From Syntrophomonas zehnderi OL-4 (GTDB lineage Bacteria; Bacillota; Syntrophomonadia; Syntrophomonadales; Syntrophomonadaceae): a stretch of DNA of 56,182 nucleotides. Under the pieces are notes generated by a model. That model ran no database searches and had not been told where the DNA came from. It saw nothing but the letters and a program-made list of their open reading frames with translations. Both the position numbers and the translations under genes were made by a program. Below, piece after piece: positions 9,736-17,807 of this stretch (position 1 is its first letter; the number at the start of each line of letters is the position of its first letter). The stretch spans positions 1 to 56,182 of the forward strand of contig NZ_CGIH01000051.1 in the NCBI RefSeq assembly GCF_000983115.1, in the 5' to 3' direction.

Positions 9736-10884
9736 TTGAAAAAATTCTTACTGAATGTGAATAGAAAAGAATTTATTTTTATAACAACTCTTTTAATAAT
9801 CATCGCTATTGTGGCTACGCTTCCTACCGGGTTTCAGAAGCAAGAATATCGATATACAGAGGGTGTTCGGGCCAAGGTCATTTCCGTCAATAATATGGGG
9901 ATAAATGGCTCGGGAATTTATAAGCTAGGTGATCAAAGTGCTATCATCGAGATTGAAACCGGTTCTCATAAGGGCGAACAGATTCAAGCGAATAATCTGC
10001 TTACCGGAAGATTGTCGGTTGATAAGATTTTCCAGGCAGGAGACAAAGCCTGGGTACTGATTGGATTCGATGAGAATAATAAGATAAACTTTGCCAATAT
10101 GATAGATCATTATCGGATTGATCAGGAATTGCTTTTAATTGGTCTTTTTGCATTGGTTATAATCCTCTTTTCCGGATTCACAGGAGTACGCACCTTACTT
10201 TCCTTTGCTTTTGCCCTGCTCAGTATCTGGAAAATACTCATACCGGCTATGCTCAATGGCTATCATCCCTTATTCGTGGCGCTGATTGTCGGCAATATCC
10301 TGACAATTGTTACCCTTCTCTTGGTGGCCGGCTTTTCCAAAAAAGCATATGCTGCCATTATCAGCGCTACCATTTGTTCTTTAGCAACATGCCTGCTGGC
10401 AATTGTTTTTGGAAACATATTCAACATCCATGGTGCTGTATTGGAAGGAGCTGAATCACTGTTATATGCAGGATTTTTGAATCTTGATTTAACCTCAATT
10501 TTGCAGGCAGGAATATACCTGGCGTGTGCCGGTGCCATCCTTGATTTGGCAATAGACATTTCTTCAGCCCTGGAGGAGCTGGTCAACAACAACCCCCATA
10601 TTCCCAAGACAGCTCTTATAAAATCAGGACTTAATATTGGAAAATCCGTAGTCGGCACACAAACAACTACTCTCTTGTTTGCTTATCTGGGAAGTTTTAT
10701 CACGGTTATGATGGTGTATGTGGCTCAGGGAACACCGTTATTGAATATCCTCAATTCCAAGGCAATAGCAGCGGAGATATTACATACCTTTGTCGGCTGT
10801 ATTGGACTTGTTTTGGTGTCACCTTTGACATCATTTATAAGTGGAGTTATGTTTGCTAGAGAAATACGGAGAGAAACCGGTTAG
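9736..10884 (+). CDS. YibE/F family membrane protein
   Basis: A protein of about 382 residues with one N-terminal membrane segment, an outward-facing beta-rich region (roughly residues 40-130) and then a series of hydrophobic helices. The C-terminal half has the YibE/F hallmarks GAILDLAIDISSALEEL and KSGLNIGKSVVGT. The biochemical function of the family is not established; transport has been suggested. I place the start at the TTG at 9736, because AAAGGAG (9721-9727) is then eight bases away; the in-frame GTG at 9727 overlaps that site. A paralogue lies at 41310-42473. Confidence 0.8.
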   Translation: MKKFLLNVNRKEFIFITTLLIIIAIVATLPTGFQKQEYRYTEGVRAKVISVNNMGINGSGIYKLGDQSAIIEIETGSHKGEQIQANNLLTGRLSVDKIFQAGDKAWVLIGFDENNKINFANMIDHYRIDQELLLIGLFALVIILFSGFTGVRTLLSFAFALLSIWKILIPAMLNGYHPLFVALIVGNILTIVTLLLVAGFSKKAYAAIISATICSLATCLLAIVFGNIFNIHGAVLEGAESLLYAGFLNLDLTSILQAGIYLACAGAILDLAIDISSALEELVNNNPHIPKTALIKSGLNIGKSVVGTQTTTLLFAYLGSFITVMMVYVAQGTPLLNILNSKAIAAEILHTFVGCIGLVLVSPLTSFISGVMFAREIRRETG

Positions 10885-11036
10885 AGGAGCAAGGGCTTGG
10901 TTTGTCCGTTCGCGGAAATAGATCAATATATGATGGGGTTACAATCCCGTTATCTGTGGTGGCAAAGTAACTACCTATTGGTAAAATGCACCACACATAG
11001 GCAAATCGTAGTTCGGCCTTTAACCATATTGCCACA

Positions 11037-11335
11037 GTGTCGGGAGGGGTGATACCTACACTCTCCCTAAACGATGAGGTGCTAAGGGATCGAAGTAATG
11101 GGGAAAGCTCAAATGATATGCGGGAAAAGGTTATGGCAACCAGGGATATTCAGAAAAAGCGTTTTTGCTCGTTATAAAATAAGTCTGAACTCGCAAATGC
11201 GCCCGTGCGTATGATCGGATTCTTAAGGTTGCCCGGACTATTGCTGATATTGAAGAGAACAGTAATATTAAGCTGCAGCATTTAGCCTAGACCCTTCAAT
11301 ATCGGAGCCTAGACAGAAAGTACTGGAGAAATTAA
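11037..11335 (+). pseudogene. Remnant of yifB/comM (Mg-chelatase-like AAA protein)
   Basis: Plus-strand translation in shifting frames gives, in the right order, pieces of the YifB C-terminal region: [55 protein letters not shown], and LQYRSLDRKYW before the final stop. Large parts are deleted, one frameshift is present, and a TAG interrupts HLA-x-LQYRSLDR where the family has a sense codon. The AAA core is missing. In related genomes yifB often follows yraN, which here lies at 13.5 kb on the other strand, so this is probably the decayed native copy after rearrangement. Confidence 0.75.
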
Positions 11336-11381
11336 CTGCCAGGGGGACTGCCAGGGAAACCGTCCCCCTGGTTAGCCAGTT
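11334..11381. repeat. GC-rich inverted repeat between convergent units
   Basis: CCAGGGGGAC (11339-11348) pairs with GTCCCCCTGG (11362-11371), and AACTG/CAGTT extend the dyad at the outer ends. A fragment of the same motif, CCAGGGGGACGG, recurs near 12531-12542. It may act as a bidirectional transcription stop, or be a relic of a mobile element end. Confidence 0.5.
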
Positions 11382-11389
11382 AGCAATGT

Positions 11390-12493
11390 TTAGATTTTAT
11401 ACAGCAGTACTTTTTCTAAAAATGATACCGGCACATAAGTATAATCATTTACAATAACCGGAGGGGCTTCTAGGATATATGGTATCTTATGGTTGGCGAT
11501 ATATATATTATCACCGATTTTCAGTTTTGCGGATGCATTGCCTTTAGTCAGTAGAACACTTCGATCATCACCTTTCCAGGTTACCGTATACCCTAATTTT
11601 TCTCCTGTTTGGCGCAGAGGTATCATTACCACTTTATTTTCCCGATCGAAAAATGTCTTAATTTCTAAGCCTTCAATAACTATTTTGCCCTCATCTATTA
11701 CTGCCAAGCTGTCCTTGAGTTCGGCTAAATTAATTGCAAATTCAGGAATGCCCATTGCCCCAGGTGCTATTTCATATTGGGGAAAAATAATTACAATATC
11801 GTTATCTTTTAAATAAAAACCTTGCGAATCGCTAATACTCTTAAAAGCCATATCTCCTTCAAAGAATATTTCTTCTTTATCCTTTGAGCGCATTTCGATC
11901 TGTTTGACTATTTCATTATTTATTTTCGTTTTAAAATCTGTTCCTGCCGGAAATAAATCTTTTAATTGTATAGACTTATTAGCTTTTTTATCAATATTGA
12001 TCGACCCTACAACGGTCATACCATTCGCTCCGCCGGTATATGTATAGTATGTTATGGTCAACGAAAGAAAGTCTTCGTCATTGGTTTTAAGGTCATAATC
12101 GATGGAAAGCTGATATGGCCGCACTTCCCAACCATTCTTTTTAGCTTCCCGGGCATATTCCTCTGCTTGCATTTGAATCTCGTCTTTAGCTGTTGTAACC
12201 TGTTTTTTTATGTAATCGTTTAATTGTTTCTGAAAATTAACATCGGTTAATCCCGAAATTACCGGATAAGCAATATCGATTTCTAATATACTATTCTTTT
12301 TCTGAATTTTCTCCGTGGTTATTAGGACACTCTCCTTAACGGCAACATCGTTCCTGTCAGCATTGGCGGCAATGGCTAAATCCTGCTGTTTAGCAGTTAT
12401 AGTAGGTTCGGCCAGTGTGGGGGCAGCAAATGCAGTACTGCTGAATAAAAAACAACCCATTATTCCCAATGCAACTGTCTGTTTGATTTTCAA
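11390..12493 (-). CDS. Secreted DUF3298-like / copper-amine-oxidase N-terminal-like domain protein
   Basis: The protein of about 367 residues begins with a signal peptide ending near TAFAAP. The middle (about residues 55-250) resembles the DUF4163/DUF3298 pair of RsiV- and PdaC-type proteins, with TYYTYTGGANGM as the clearest motif. The C-terminal 90 residues (FFDRENKVVMIPLRQTGEKL and on to YVPVSFLEKVL) are a copper-amine-oxidase-N-like domain, common on clostridial surface proteins. Function is unknown; a wall-associated role is inferred. Start: TTG at 12493 with GGAGGT seven bases upstream. The in-frame ATG at 12508 overlaps that site and is less likely. Confidence 0.75.
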   Translation of the reverse strand: MKIKQTVALGIMGCFLFSSTAFAAPTLAEPTITAKQQDLAIAANADRNDVAVKESVLITTEKIQKKNSILEIDIAYPVISGLTDVNFQKQLNDYIKKQVTTAKDEIQMQAEEYAREAKKNGWEVRPYQLSIDYDLKTNDEDFLSLTITYYTYTGGANGMTVVGSINIDKKANKSIQLKDLFPAGTDFKTKINNEIVKQIEMRSKDKEEIFFEGDMAFKSISDSQGFYLKDNDIVIIFPQYEIAPGAMGIPEFAINLAELKDSLAVIDEGKIVIEGLEIKTFFDRENKVVMIPLRQTGEKLGYTVTWKGDDRSVLLTKGNASAKLKIGDNIYIANHKIPYILEAPPVIVNDYTYVPVSFLEKVLLYKI

Positions 12494-12552
12494 ATAAATT
12501 ACCTCCAATATTTCAGTTTTTCTGTCAGTGACCAGGGGGACGGCAGGCTGGT

Positions 12553-13365
12553 CTATTCACCCAGCAATGTTAAATTATCGAACAGTTCAGCTACGGTAAT
12601 TACACCTATGCCGCCTGGTACGGCACTGGCCATTTTGGCTTTTTGTTTGGCTTCTGCGTGGACATCGCCGAACATTTTGCCGTTCTCATCAAAATTTATT
12701 CCCGCATCAATTATTACGGTATCTTCCCTGACCATATCAGCCGTGACGAAATTCATCTGGCCCATGGCTGCAACCACTATATCTGCTCTTCTGATTTCGT
12801 CTATTAGGTTGCGGGTACGGGTATGACATACGGTGACAGTGGCATTCTCAGCCATAAGCATGAGGGCCAGGGGACTGCCCAGGATACTGCTGCGCCCCAG
12901 GATTGTTACCCGGGCACCTTCCAGGGGTACGTTATGGGCCTTAAGCATGCTTATCACCGCTTTAGGAGTGGATGGTCTGACCCCCGCTTCACGATTTATA
13001 ATCTTGCCCAGATTAAAATTGTGAATCCCTTCCACATCCTTGCGGTAATCCAGGCTGTTAACGACTACGTCATCGCGCATGTGAGCAGGCAGGGGTTTTT
13101 GAATCATGATTCCCGTAATTTGCGGGCTCTGATTTAATTTTTTTATTTCCCGGATTAATTCAGCTTCACTGATGGTGGCCGGATAGTTAAAAACCGTAAC
13201 CGGAATCCCGATATCTTGGCCGAAATTTTTCATGCCATTGATATATGCGCCCGAGGCAGCTTCATCCCCTACTTGTACGACCGCCAGACTAAGCGGTTTG
13301 TTTTGGGCAATTCTTTTTACTTTTTCTTTGGTTGCTTCTCTTACTTCCTTGCCATAGATTAACAT
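12553..13365 (-). CDS. folD: FolD-like methylenetetrahydrofolate dehydrogenase, atypical active site
   Basis: The family interconverts 5,10-methylene-THF, methenyl-THF and 10-formyl-THF in the cytoplasm. Family marks seen: Tyr41 in the AYING segment, a QKPLP substrate loop at 89-93, GRSSILGSPLA (157-167) for NADP binding and PGGIGVITVAEL near the C-terminus. At 270 residues it is slightly short. Two usually fixed positions differ. The lysine four residues after the conserved Tyr is Met45, with a lysine one place later at 46. The KDVDG motif reads KDVEG (109-113). Loss of that lysine is known to abolish cyclohydrolase activity in characterised enzymes, so this may be mainly a dehydrogenase. 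GGAGG lies six bases before the ATG. Confidence 0.85.
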   Translation of the reverse strand: MLIYGKEVREATKEKVKRIAQNKPLSLAVVQVGDEAASGAYINGMKNFGQDIGIPVTVFNYPATISEAELIREIKKLNQSPQITGIMIQKPLPAHMRDDVVVNSLDYRKDVEGIHNFNLGKIINREAGVRPSTPKAVISMLKAHNVPLEGARVTILGRSSILGSPLALMLMAENATVTVCHTRTRNLIDEIRRADIVVAAMGQMNFVTADMVREDTVIIDAGINFDENGKMFGDVHAEAKQKAKMASAVPGGIGVITVAELFDNLTLLGE

Positions 13366-13516
13366 ACCTGTCCTCCAACTCGATTTTTGTTAGTTTTTTC
13401 CCTTCCGCGCGGGATTATTTTGCAGTTTTAAGGATAATTTTGGATCAAAGCGTTAGCCATGCTTTTTACATATTAGCAGATAATAAAAACATACAAAGAC
13501 AATTTGCATTAATTTC

Positions 13517-13864
13517 TTAGAAAGCGGCCTTTATATGATTTAAGCGGTAATCCGGTTCTAACATCAATATGCTGACGACATCGAAGCGAATCTCTTTATA
13601 TTTAAAATGACAGTCCGCCAGATAATGCAAGCTGACTTTTTTGATATGTTCAATCTTTTTAGGGGTAACGGCTTCTTCAGCTGATCCATACCTATTGCTA
13701 CGGCGGGTTTTTACTTCCACAAAAACCAACACCTCTTTTTTTATGCATATTACATCCAGTTCTCCGTAACGGTTTCTGTAGTTGCGGGCTAAAATTTTAT
13801 AGCCCTCCTTTTCTAAATACCGGACAGCTATTTCTTCGCCTAAACGTCCCAGCTGTTTTTTCAT
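13517..13864 (-). CDS. YraN/UPF0102 family putative endonuclease
   Basis: The 115-residue protein shows the UPF0102 pattern: GRLGEEIAVRYLEKEGYKIL, then NRYGELDVI and VFVEVKTRR, the E-x-D...E-V-K arrangement of restriction-endonuclease-like folds. Biochemical function in cells is not settled. AAAGGAG precedes the ATG. It follows the FlhB-like gene after 11 bp, in the rnhB operon, a setting typical of the family in Clostridia. Confidence 0.88.
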   Translation of the reverse strand: MKKQLGRLGEEIAVRYLEKEGYKILARNYRNRYGELDVICIKKEVLVFVEVKTRRSNRYGSAEEAVTPKKIEHIKKVSLHYLADCHFKYKEIRFDVVSILMLEPDYRLNHIKAAF

Positions 13865-13875
13865 TAGCGGCTCCT

Positions 13876-14148
13876 TTAACGATACCTTTTATCCAGGCTG
13901 TAAATGTAGGCCAGTACCTCGGCAACTACTGCATACAACTGGGGGGGGATCTCCTCATGAAGATCAAGGGCCATCAGGTAGTCAACCAGTTGCGGATCTT
14001 CCTGAATCGGCACTCCGCTTTCCTGGGCCAGTTCCTTGATCCGTTCGGCCAGAAGCCCGCGTCCTTTGGCTACAACGACCGGAACCTCATCCTCACCCTC
14101 GTGATATCGCAATGCTACCGCCCGATCCAAAATAGGCTTTTTCTCCAT
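13876..14148 (-). CDS. Stand-alone FlhB C-terminal-like protein (export switch domain)
   Basis: About 90 residues equivalent to the cytoplasmic FlhB/YscU switch domain: AVALRYHEGEDEVPVVVAKG, then LLAERIKELAQESGVPI and a PQLVDYL stretch. In the full switch protein a cleavable NPTH motif precedes this region; it is absent here and there are no membrane helices. Such stand-alone domains are usual beside rnhB in Clostridia. The start at 14148 has AAGGAG six bases upstream; an upstream in-frame ATG at 14172 would overlap the preceding gene. The next gene upstream is FliK-like, so a shared role in flagellar export is plausible but not shown. Confidence 0.8.
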   Translation of the reverse strand: MEKKPILDRAVALRYHEGEDEVPVVVAKGRGLLAERIKELAQESGVPIQEDPQLVDYLMALDLHEEIPPQLYAVVAEVLAYIYSLDKRYR

Positions 14149-14158
14149 AAAACTCTCC

Positions 14159-16042
14159 TTATACCGTAACATCGATACCTAATCGCAAAGGTTTAGTTAT
14201 CTCCTGCAACATCGGTTTAAGGCTGTGGACTTCCTCAGGGGAACGACTCATCCTTACCCCTTTATGATTAACCTGGTATCCCAGGGCCTCCAGGCTTTCA
14301 ACCAACTGCTGGGCGTTTTGATTAAGGTAGTTGCATGTGGCCTGATTTTCCACTACCCCTTGCAGTTCCAGCTGGCCCTTTTTCTGCCACCGGATATGAA
14401 AAAGCACTACCCCTAGTTTATTTGTATCTAGCGATACCACCAGGCTAAGATCATCCACATCCCTTAACCTCTGACGGCCGTCTTTGCTTATTTTTAGCTG
14501 GCAGAGACCATAACCCTGATCCAAGGGAACCGGAAAAGAGAAATAGAAACTGGATATATTTTCGCTGGAATGTTTGTTGCTTACGTTATACAGTTGTTGA
14601 CCGGTGATTTCTTTTTCCAAGCTGTTCAGTCGCTGAGTAAATTCCTTTAACTGAGGCAATTTTGCAACGATTTCTTTATTATCGCTTATTTCCTTCAGGA
14701 GATTAAAAGCCCTTAAAATATCTTTTTCTCCTAATACTGATGCCTGGATTTTAAGGGCTATTTTATCGGGCGGATCATCAGGATTAATTTCCAGCACGCT
14801 GCGTAGAGTATCCAGCAGATTAATGATACTGCGGCTTAGGGGGTTGCGGGGAAACATGACTTCGCTGCCTTCTTCCGGCAGCAGCCCGGCTGCAGTTATC
14901 CTTTGGGCACCTTGGATTTCTTCATCTGTACCCGGAATTCCGGATGGTACCGGATTGCCCTCACCCATAGTCATCTGCGCCTGATTCAATGGCACTCTGG
15001 GGGTTGATTCACCGGTTTTTGAAGCCGATACAACCTGGGACGTTTTAACACTCGTTTCCGGGCTAACCGACCCCATCGGTTTACTTTGGGTCAGGTTTTC
15101 CCGGGTATCATTTTCCGGCTTCTGGATAAAAGTTGGGGTACCGGTTTGAATTTTGGGTTCATGGCTTGAATCTGCCTTGCCTATAACTGTTTGCTCTGTA
15201 CTGGGATCAGTTTTAATTTGATTATTTGCTGCATTGGCTGATAGGCTCGGATTCTGGACAGTCTGTGACTGTTGCCCCTTTATCGTTCCGCTGGCATTAT
15301 CTGCGAGGGACTGCGGAGGTGAACCAGGCAGGCCAGCGATTTTGCCCAGCGTGTCTAAGGGGGTTTTAAGAGCGGCTGCTCCACCCTCCCCGGTTTGCTT
15401 TGTAGTCCGGGAGAGCGCGTCACTGCCTGCTTCTGCCTGATCTGCTTTTATGACAGCCAAAGACTCCAAGATACTACTTAATATGGGTAACAGTTTTGCC
15501 ATATCAGTTGACGGGGTTAAAAACTGAGCCAAGGACTGTAAAGCGGTTGATCCGGTGATTCCTCGGCTTAAGGCAAAAGCAGCTATTTCTGCGTTGCGGT
15601 CATTCAGGTTGCCTAGTAGGGTTATATTCTTATTAAGTTCGTTTAGATTACCTGGGTTAACCGGGAGATTATATTTAAGCAGTTGACGGGCTAAGCGAAT
15701 AATATCTTCCCTGGCAGCAATCCCCATATCCAATAAATGTGCGGTTATGTTGGTATTTTCTATTTTGCCTGTCATTTCCGGTGTTACCACTCTTAGATAA
15801 GTTTTGCCGTTGCGAACATCATCCACCAGCAAGAGGAGCTGCTGACCAGGCTTTACCATCACTTCGGCAGTGGCTTCAATCAGCTTGCCCTTTACCATAA
15901 TAGTAACCCGGCCATCTTCGCCCACCTCCTGCACCTGAGCCGACAAGACTTCGCCTTTATTTAAGGGCATTTCTCCGCCCTGGGGAATCTGGATATTTAA
16001 TACAATTTTATTCGAAGAGACACTGTTGCTGTTTAAATTCAT
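14159..16042 (-). CDS. FliK-like protein (flagellar hook-length control C-terminal domain)
   Basis: The 627-residue protein has an N-terminal part with an OB-like stretch (about 28-90), a long Ser/Thr/Gln/Pro-rich linker (about 205-400) with low complexity, and a C-terminal domain (about 495-615) resembling the Flg_hook domain, including LGVVLFHIRWQKKGQLELQG and LEALGYQV. It is cytoplasmic by sequence. In the classical system FliK measures hook length and switches FlhB. Pairing with an FlhB-like switch domain immediately downstream fits this, but no flagellar structural genes are in the window. Its start overlaps the rnhB end by 35 bp. Confidence 0.65.
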   Translation of the reverse strand: MNLNSNSVSSNKIVLNIQIPQGGEMPLNKGEVLSAQVQEVGEDGRVTIMVKGKLIEATAEVMVKPGQQLLLLVDDVRNGKTYLRVVTPEMTGKIENTNITAHLLDMGIAAREDIIRLARQLLKYNLPVNPGNLNELNKNITLLGNLNDRNAEIAAFALSRGITGSTALQSLAQFLTPSTDMAKLLPILSSILESLAVIKADQAEAGSDALSRTTKQTGEGGAAALKTPLDTLGKIAGLPGSPPQSLADNASGTIKGQQSQTVQNPSLSANAANNQIKTDPSTEQTVIGKADSSHEPKIQTGTPTFIQKPENDTRENLTQSKPMGSVSPETSVKTSQVVSASKTGESTPRVPLNQAQMTMGEGNPVPSGIPGTDEEIQGAQRITAAGLLPEEGSEVMFPRNPLSRSIINLLDTLRSVLEINPDDPPDKIALKIQASVLGEKDILRAFNLLKEISDNKEIVAKLPQLKEFTQRLNSLEKEITGQQLYNVSNKHSSENISSFYFSFPVPLDQGYGLCQLKISKDGRQRLRDVDDLSLVVSLDTNKLGVVLFHIRWQKKGQLELQGVVENQATCNYLNQNAQQLVESLEALGYQVNHKGVRMSRSPEEVHSLKPMLQEITKPLRLGIDVTV

Positions 16043-16700
16043 AACTACTCTCCCGCATGGATTTTATAGGTTCAAAACTATGGCGGTGAATAGGACAGGG
16101 GCCATATGCCTCCAAGGCCAACAGGTGCTCACGGGTAGCATATCCCTTGTGCCGGGCAAAACCATAATTAGGGTAAAGTAAATCATAGGCCTTCATGATT
16201 TGATCCCGTTCAGTTTTGGCGATGATAGAAGCACAGGCGATAGACATACTTAAGGTATCCCCTTTAATTATGGCAAGTTGGTTAATATCTATATCGGGAA
16301 TTTTTACCGCATCGATTAGCAGGAAATCCGGTTTGGGCAACAAGGCCTTCCCAGCTAAGCGCATCGCTTCACAGGTCGCATTTAAAATGTTATCCCGGTC
16401 AATGACGACCGGGGATACTATGCCAATGGCCCAGCTTAAGGCGAACCTTTTAATTTGTGAGGCCAGGCTTTGCCTCTTTTTTTCACTAAGAACCTTGGAA
16501 TCGTTGACTCCCGGCAAGCAAAACTCCGGCGGCAGAATCACCGCAGCCGCAACTACCGGCCCGGCCAGCGGGCCTCTGCCCACCTCATCTATTCCGGCAA
16601 TATATGTATAACCCTCCTGGTAAAGCTGATTTTCAAATCTTTTCAGAGACTCTAACCTTTTTAATTCTTCTTTCTCACTTAATCTGGATCTGCCCAACAT
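16008..16700 (-). CDS. rnhB: Ribonuclease HII
   Basis: The enzyme removes ribonucleotides from RNA-DNA hybrids. Signature GIDEVGRGPLAGPVVAAAVI (residues 40-59) contains the first catalytic Asp and Glu; DSKVLSEKKR, LLIDAVKI and GDTLSMSIACASIIAKTERD supply the others. At 230 residues it has about 20 extra at the N-terminus, a charged helix. AGGTGGGGG precedes the ATG. It is the first gene of the minus-strand operon that continues through the FliK-like and FlhB-like genes to yraN and possibly folD. Confidence 0.95.
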   Translation of the reverse strand: MLGRSRLSEKEELKRLESLKRFENQLYQEGYTYIAGIDEVGRGPLAGPVVAAAVILPPEFCLPGVNDSKVLSEKKRQSLASQIKRFALSWAIGIVSPVVIDRDNILNATCEAMRLAGKALLPKPDFLLIDAVKIPDIDINQLAIIKGDTLSMSIACASIIAKTERDQIMKAYDLLYPNYGFARHKGYATREHLLALEAYGPCPIHRHSFEPIKSMRESSYEFKQQQCLFE

Positions 16701-17103
16701 ACCCCCACCTTAAAATAATGAGCTACAACGGTAGACATACGGCATATGAAAAATCGTTAGTTCATTATAACATAAGAATTGCAGGCTTAAGACAAGGTAA
16801 GCAGGGAAGTTGGCAGGTACTTTTTTTATTGAAGTCTTAGGGGAATGATTCATACAGTGCTTTGCCAGCACTGAGCTTTCATGTATACTATACTAGATGA
16901 TTTTATTAGGAAAGAAAAATGATTTATAAGACTGCGGCCAACCGACCATTAACCGGCTTGATTGTAACCGCAAATTTGAATTTATTATGAAACTTTGCCC
17001 ACCTTAGAATTAAAATATCTCTGGACAGGAAGTTAGAAATTTATTTGTCTTTATAAAATTGAAATTCTACCAAATTTTTATTTATTGTTTAAGGAAGAAT
17101 ATA
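16701..17103. other. Divergent promoter region, rnhB / dedA
   Basis: No gene is seen. A small hairpin (CAGTGCT at 16855-16861 with AGCACTG at 16867-16873) and an AT-rich stretch around 16885-16895 are the only structures. I cannot place promoters with confidence. Confidence 0.4.
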
Positions 17104-17766
17104 ATGGACATATTTTTAGGTTTAAATCTTTGGGATATCTTTATGAATCTGGATGTATACCTTAGCAATCTGATTAACAACTATGGATCAATTGCCTTTC
17201 TGATCATCTTTCTGATCGTTTTTTGCGAGACCGGTCTGGTGGTAACACCTTTCCTACCGGGTGATTCCATGATTTTCATTCTCGGTGCATTGGGAGCCAG
17301 CGGCCAGATAAATCTGCTGGGCATAGGCAGTGTTATAATAGCAGCCGCTATTCTGGGCAATATGCTCAATTATCAGATTGGCCGTTTTGTGGGCCCCAGG
17401 GTCTTTGAAAGGGAAAACAATCGTTTTTTCAAACAGGAACATCTTTTGCGAACCCATGCTTTCTTTGAAAAACACGGCGGCAAAACGATTGTCCTGGCTC
17501 GTTTTATACCTATTATCCGCACTTTTGCCCCATTTGTTGCAGGTATCGGCCAAATGGAATACGGCCGTTTTTCCATGTACAATATTATCGGCAGTGTTTC
17601 CTGGGTATTGGCCTGTTTGGCAGCCGGTTACCTGTTTGGCAATATACCGGTTGTCGAGAAGAATTTTACCCTTATTATTGTGGCGATAATAATTATATCC
17701 CTTGTCCCCGCCATAGTGATCACCTTGCGCCAGAAAACTGTCACTCAAAATCAAACCTCTGACTAA
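17104..17766 (+). CDS. DedA family membrane protein (VTT domain)
   Basis: A protein of about 220 residues with four or five membrane segments. DedA family marks: FCETGLVVTPFLPGDSMIF near residues 42-60, GRFVGPRVFE, and FARFIPIIRTFAPFVAG-like spacing (VLARFIPIIRTFAPFVAGIG). DedA proteins are thought to be phospholipid scramblases or flippases acting with membrane-potential and antibiotic-resistance phenotypes. The ATG at 17104 has AAGGAAG six bases upstream; an in-frame ATG at 17059 has no such site. The gene stands alone, convergent with the AraC-type regulator. Confidence 0.9.
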   Translation: MDIFLGLNLWDIFMNLDVYLSNLINNYGSIAFLIIFLIVFCETGLVVTPFLPGDSMIFILGALGASGQINLLGIGSVIIAAAILGNMLNYQIGRFVGPRVFERENNRFFKQEHLLRTHAFFEKHGGKTIVLARFIPIIRTFAPFVAGIGQMEYGRFSMYNIIGSVSWVLACLAAGYLFGNIPVVEKNFTLIIVAIIIISLVPAIVITLRQKTVTQNQTSD

Positions 17767-17807
17767 GGATAAAAAAACGGCGTAGTACCTGCTAATTTGG
17801 TCTTTAT

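Larger units (their letters stand above)
10885..11389. other. Spacer with decayed yifB tail and inverted repeat
   Basis: Bases 10885-11036 contain no feature I can name, though CTGTGGTGGCAA (about 10960) and ATTGCCACAG (about 11030) are partly complementary. The rest is the yifB relic and a GC-rich hairpin listed separately. Confidence 0.5.

Noticed and set aside
10930-11110. Group II intron 5' region
   Set aside because: A few hairpin-forming stretches look intron-like, but the following sequence is explained by the yifB remnant, and no reverse transcriptase or domain V is present.
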